In this document: in pieces, positions 25,390 to 27,789 of the stretch
Numbering within the stretch: the stretch's first letter is position 1
How the letters are laid out: each line of letters opens with the position of its first letter
Assembly: GCA_964235615.1 (NCBI GenBank)
Contig: CAXSEE010000038.1
Span: forward strand, 1-27,789
Source of the DNA: Lichenicoccus sp964235615
GTDB lineage: Bacteria > Pseudomonadota > Alphaproteobacteria > Acetobacterales > Acetobacteraceae
Direction of reading: 5' to 3'
DNA length: 27,789 bases
The notes under the pieces: model-generated
What the model saw: the letters and a program-made list of their open reading frames with translations, nothing else
Databases searched by the model: none
What the model was told of the DNA's origin: nothing
Position numbers and translations under genes: made by a program

Positions 25390-25484
25390 GAGCACCCAAA
25401 TGTCAGCCGCCGCATTAGAGAACTACGACAGCGCCCGGCACAAATCGATTACTTCAGATTGACATGGTCTGATGCTCTCGATAC

Positions 25485-25498
25485 ATACGCTAGCGTAT
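25485..25498. promoter_or_regulatory. Perfect 14-bp palindrome, candidate TetR operator
   Basis: ATACGCTAGCGTAT is a perfect inverted repeat 95 bp upstream of the second tetR gene. A plus-strand TTGACA lies at 25459-25464, and with 17-bp spacing its weak -10 (TACATA, 25482-25487) overlaps the palindrome. That is a typical position for a repressor site. Length and symmetry fit TetR dimers. Confidence 0.6.
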
Positions 25499-25554
25499 AA
25501 GGCATTCCGGTGCAAACAATGGCCTAGGCGATCACGTCGACCCGCCCATCCCGC

Positions 25555-25583
25555 GTTTCAACATGACCGTGTTTCAACATGAC
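25555..25583. repeat. Direct repeat of GTTTCAACATGAC, 16-bp period
   Basis: GTTTCAACATGAC occurs at 25555-25567 and again at 25571-25583. It is a small tandem duplication in the non-coding leader of the DUF1302 gene. Confidence 0.85.
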
Positions 25584-25627
25584 GTCGTCTGCGAGTCATG
25601 CCGCAACGTTCTTGATCATGATTTAAA

Positions 25628-25633
25628 TATAAT
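25628..25633 (+). promoter_or_regulatory. Consensus -10 box (TATAAT) with poor -35
   Basis: A perfect TATAAT sits in AT-rich DNA 375 bp before the DUF1302 start. At 17-bp spacing the -35 would be AACGTT (25605-25610), a poor match. If it is used, the leader would be long. Chance occurrence in AT-rich DNA is possible. Confidence 0.3.
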
Positions 25634-26007
25634 AGATAAATTGAGGAGATTGTTCAGAACGCCAGTATTTCCGCCGCGTCGATCGGTATCAGCTAATAGA
25701 CAAGTAGAAATGCTGATGCGTCGATAAGATCGCAGGTGCATTCAACTGCATAAGAATTGCGAAAATCAGGGAAAACGTTCTTGATTCGGTCGAGCCCGCA
25801 TGCTCCTGGATTACTACCAATAGTCGAATATCGACCAATGCAACAGTAATTGCCGTAACGTTCACGAAGGCCAATCCATGTAATACAATCATGTTCAGTC
25901 ATATTGCTGATCGGGGAAGTGAAGCACCTCCTTGGCGAGCGATTACCAAGTCAAGAGCGGCGAAGACCCCTGCAGAGGGTCGAGGCAATCAGGTCATGGA
26001 GAGAACG

Positions 26008-27789
26008 ATGAATACCAGGATGTATACCGCAGCGGCGCTGGCTCTGGTGGCGGCTTCACCGGTCGCCCGGTCGCAGACCATCCCGCTTCCCGCGGGCGAC
26101 CAGTTCAGCCTGTGGAACTCGGGCATCACCGGCACCCTGGAGACGACGGTGACCGGCGGCGTGACCGTCCGGACCAACAACCCCGATCCCAGGCTGATCG
26201 GCACGAGCTTCGGCAGCAACGGCCAACCCAAGGGCGGCCTGGCCCAGGCGGACGTCAACGACGACGGGGACCTGAACTACCGCAAGGGCAGCGTGGCCGG
26301 CGCGCCCATCAAGCTGTTCTCGCGCCTGAAGCTCGACGACGGAAACTACGGGGTCGTCGTCAGCACACGCGCGCTGGTCGACCCGTCGCTCCTGAGCGGG
26401 GACGTGCCGCAGGGGAACGACCCGAACGGATACCGGGCCAACACGCCGCTGAGCGACAGCGGCTTCAATGCGCTCAACAGGTTCGCCAACATCGTGCCGT
26501 GGGAAGCCTATGCCACCGGGAACTGGCCGGTGGGCAAGAGCGCCCTGACCCTGTCGGCGGGCCGCGAGGCGATGGACTGGAGCAAGGCGCTCTTCTTCGT
26601 CGACGCCTCCCACATCTCGCCGCTCGACCTCACCGCCCTGAACGAGCCGGGCGTGCTGACCGACCGCGAGGTCAACATCCCGGTCGGCGTCATCGACGCC
26701 AAGTACAAGCTGGCGGACGGGCTGGAGTTCGAGGGGTTCTGGCAGTTCGAGGAACGCAAGGACAACCTGCCGGCCTGCGGCACCTTCTACAGCGTCGTCG
26801 ACATCGGCTTCGATCCCACGTGCGGGGGCGTCAACGCCAACGTGTTCCTCGGCATCAACGCAGCAAGGCTGCCGGCGTCGGCTGCGGCCTACGACACCGA
26901 CGGCTACAGCACGGCGAACGGCTACGAGATCCCCCGCTCGCGGGACACGACCACCGGCTCGGCGAGCCAGGGCGGCCTGGCGATCCGCTATCATCTGGCG
27001 CCGGCCGACGTCGACATGAGCCTCTACTTCCTCAACCTCGAGTCCAGGGTGCCGCTGCTCAGCGCGCATACCGACGTCAACCCCAACGGCTCCAAGGCGC
27101 CGATCGCGTCGCTGCTCGCGCTGGGCGCGCCGCTCAGCTATGCCGCGACCGTCCCGCTGCTGCGGAACATCAACTACAACTTCGAGTATCCCAGCAACAT
27201 CCGCACGCTGGGCTTCAACGCCACCGGAAGCATCTATGGCTGGAAGACCTCCGCGGAGCTGGAATACACCGACAACCTGCCCGTCCAACTCAACCCCGAC
27301 GACGTGCTGACGGGCATCGTCGCCGGGGTCGGGCCGTCGGTGCGCCGCATCGTCCCCGGCGTCGACGCCTACCTCCAGGGCTATGACCGCGTGCACAGCG
27401 TAAAGGCCGACATCAACACACTGCGCATCATCCCCTCGGTGCTGCACGCCCAGGCGCTCGTGCTTCTGGCCGAGCTGCAGTACGAGGGCATCACCGACCT
27501 GCCGCCCTTGTCGGACACGCGCTACGGCCGCGGCTTCCTCTATGGCTACTCGACCAATGGCCTGCCGGGCTGCCCCTACACGGTGAGCCCCGGCTCCGGG
27601 CTGGCGTCGGGCTGCTTCAACCAGGGCTATGACACGCCGAACGCGGTCGGCTATCGCCTGCGGGCGGCACTGATCTACCAGCTGGGCAACTTCGGCCTCC
27701 AGCCGAGCCTGTTGTGGCTGCATGACCTGAGCGGATACTCCGCCGACTCCCTGATCATACAGAACCGCCGCAGCATCAGCCCCGCCATC
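26008..27789 (+). CDS. DUF1302 family outer-membrane-type protein, C-terminus cut by window edge
   Basis: The frame stays open for 594 codons from ATG 26008 to the right edge. The N-terminus MNTRMYTAAALALVAASPVA looks like a Sec signal peptide, cleaved near RSQ-TIP (about 22-24). The rest has the alternating polar/aromatic pattern of a beta-barrel and the DUF1302 hallmark 'LTLSAGREAMDWSKALFF', then 'ALNEPGVLTDREVNIPVGVI' and 'LEFEGFWQFEERKDNLPACG'. DUF1302 (PF06980) proteins are exported, often encoded with DUF1329 proteins and hydrophobic-substrate catabolic genes; a transport role is presumed, not proven. Start 26008 follows GGAGAG; an in-frame ATG at 25996 has a poorer site. Its position beside acyl-CoA ligase and beta-oxidation genes suggests uptake of the lipid or terpenoid/steroid-like substrate. 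Whether a DUF1329 gene follows lies outside the window. Confidence 0.88.
   Translation, partial: MNTRMYTAAALALVAASPVARSQTIPLPAGDQFSLWNSGITGTLETTVTGGVTVRTNNPDPRLIGTSFGSNGQPKGGLAQADVNDDGDLNYRKGSVAGAPIKLFSRLKLDDGNYGVVVSTRALVDPSLLSGDVPQGNDPNGYRANTPLSDSGFNALNRFANIVPWEAYATGNWPVGKSALTLSAGREAMDWSKALFFVDASHISPLDLTALNEPGVLTDREVNIPVGVIDAKYKLADGLEFEGFWQFEERKDNLPACGTFYSVVDIGFDPTCGGVNANVFLGINAARLPASAAAYDTDGYSTANGYEIPRSRDTTTGSASQGGLAIRYHLAPADVDMSLYFLNLESRVPLLSAHTDVNPNGSKAPIASLLALGAPLSYAATVPLLRNINYNFEYPSNIRTLGFNATGSIYGWKTSAELEYTDNLPVQLNPDDVLTGIVAGVGPSVRRIVPGVDAYLQGYDRVHSVKADINTLRIIPSVLHAQALVLLAELQYEGITDLPPLSDTRYGRGFLYGYSTNGLPGCPYTVSPGSGLASGCFNQGYDTPNAVGYRLRAALIYQLGNFGLQPSLLWLHDLSGYSADSLIIQNRRSISPAI

Larger units (their letters stand above)
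25390..26007. other. Long intergenic/leader region, AT-rich from about 25600 to 25930
   Basis: This 618-bp region lies between the second tetR start and the DUF1302 start. It holds the palindrome at 25485-25498, a 13-bp direct repeat, a perfect TATAAT, and a low-GC stretch unlike the surrounding genes. A minus-strand frame of 69 codons at 25693-25902 encodes a peptide with six cysteines. It lacks a ribosome binding site and recognisable similarity, so I do not call it a gene. No transposase or tRNA remnant was recognised. Confidence 0.6.

Noticed and set aside
25693..25902. Small Cys-rich protein gene on the minus strand
   Set aside because: No ribosome binding site, no recognisable family, and a chance frame is plausible in this AT-rich stretch. 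Kept only as a finding to check.
26056..27723. A 555-codon open frame antisense to DUF1302, and a 484-codon frame at 25932-27386 on the same strand
   Set aside because: Both are shadows. The frame from 26008 encodes a signal peptide and the DUF1302 hallmark sequence, and runs without a stop to the window end.

Overview
The window is high-GC DNA with alphaproteobacterial character. Gene content and style suggest Rhodospirillales, probably Acetobacteraceae, but no rRNA or other phylogenetic marker is present, so this is an inference. It is a draft scaffold: 100 N at 2135-2234 sit inside a 27-bp tandem repeat. Both ends cut genes, a GNAT acetyltransferase on the left and a DUF1302 outer-membrane-type protein on the right. 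I saw no tRNA, rRNA, CRISPR array, transposase or phage gene.

Layout. (1) 1-3116: a sugar/polyol locus. A GNAT acetyltransferase and an FGGY pentulose kinase with the D-ribulokinase TCSLV motif lie on the minus strand, and an SDR dehydrogenase is divergent on the plus strand. (2) 3480-7405: an RNA-repair pair, Hen1 then Pnkp, overlapping by 10 nt, with all recognisable catalytic motifs intact. (3) 7504-11149: housekeeping genes on the minus strand: a DUF1285 protein, CCA tRNA nucleotidyltransferase (4-nt overlap) and an MsbA-like ABC exporter. (4) 11245-18180: a plus-strand operon of MoxR ATPase, DUF58 protein, BatA/DUF4159 membrane protein and a membrane VWA/GATase-like protein. Each junction is a 4-nt stop/start overlap. 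(5) 18274-22303: a minus-strand beta-oxidation operon, in transcription order SCP-x-type thiolase, FAS1-like half-hydratase, MaoC half-hydratase, SDR and acyl-CoA dehydrogenase. (6) 22412-25389: a divergent TetR regulator, an acyl-CoA synthetase, and a second, convergent TetR regulator. (7) 25390-26007: a long intergenic region, locally AT-rich, with a perfect 14-bp palindrome and a perfect TATAAT. (8) 26008 to the end: DUF1302 protein.

How the genes fit together. Regions 5-8 read as one catabolic unit. The DUF1302 protein may be the outer-membrane entry route, the ligase activates an acid to its CoA thioester, and the five-gene operon performs one round of beta-oxidation. Two TetR proteins with similar ligand-domain C-termini probably sense CoA intermediates. 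A split hydratase, an MFE-2-like SDR and an SCP-x thiolase resemble peroxisomal or sterol-side-chain chemistry more than classical FadAB. Hen1/Pnkp is a known RNA-repair system that marks and reseals RNAs cut by ribotoxins. The locus in region 1 plausibly oxidises a pentitol to D-ribulose and phosphorylates it.

The window also carries at least six short tandem duplications of 14-27 bp, in coding and non-coding DNA, and one of them coincides with the assembly gap.
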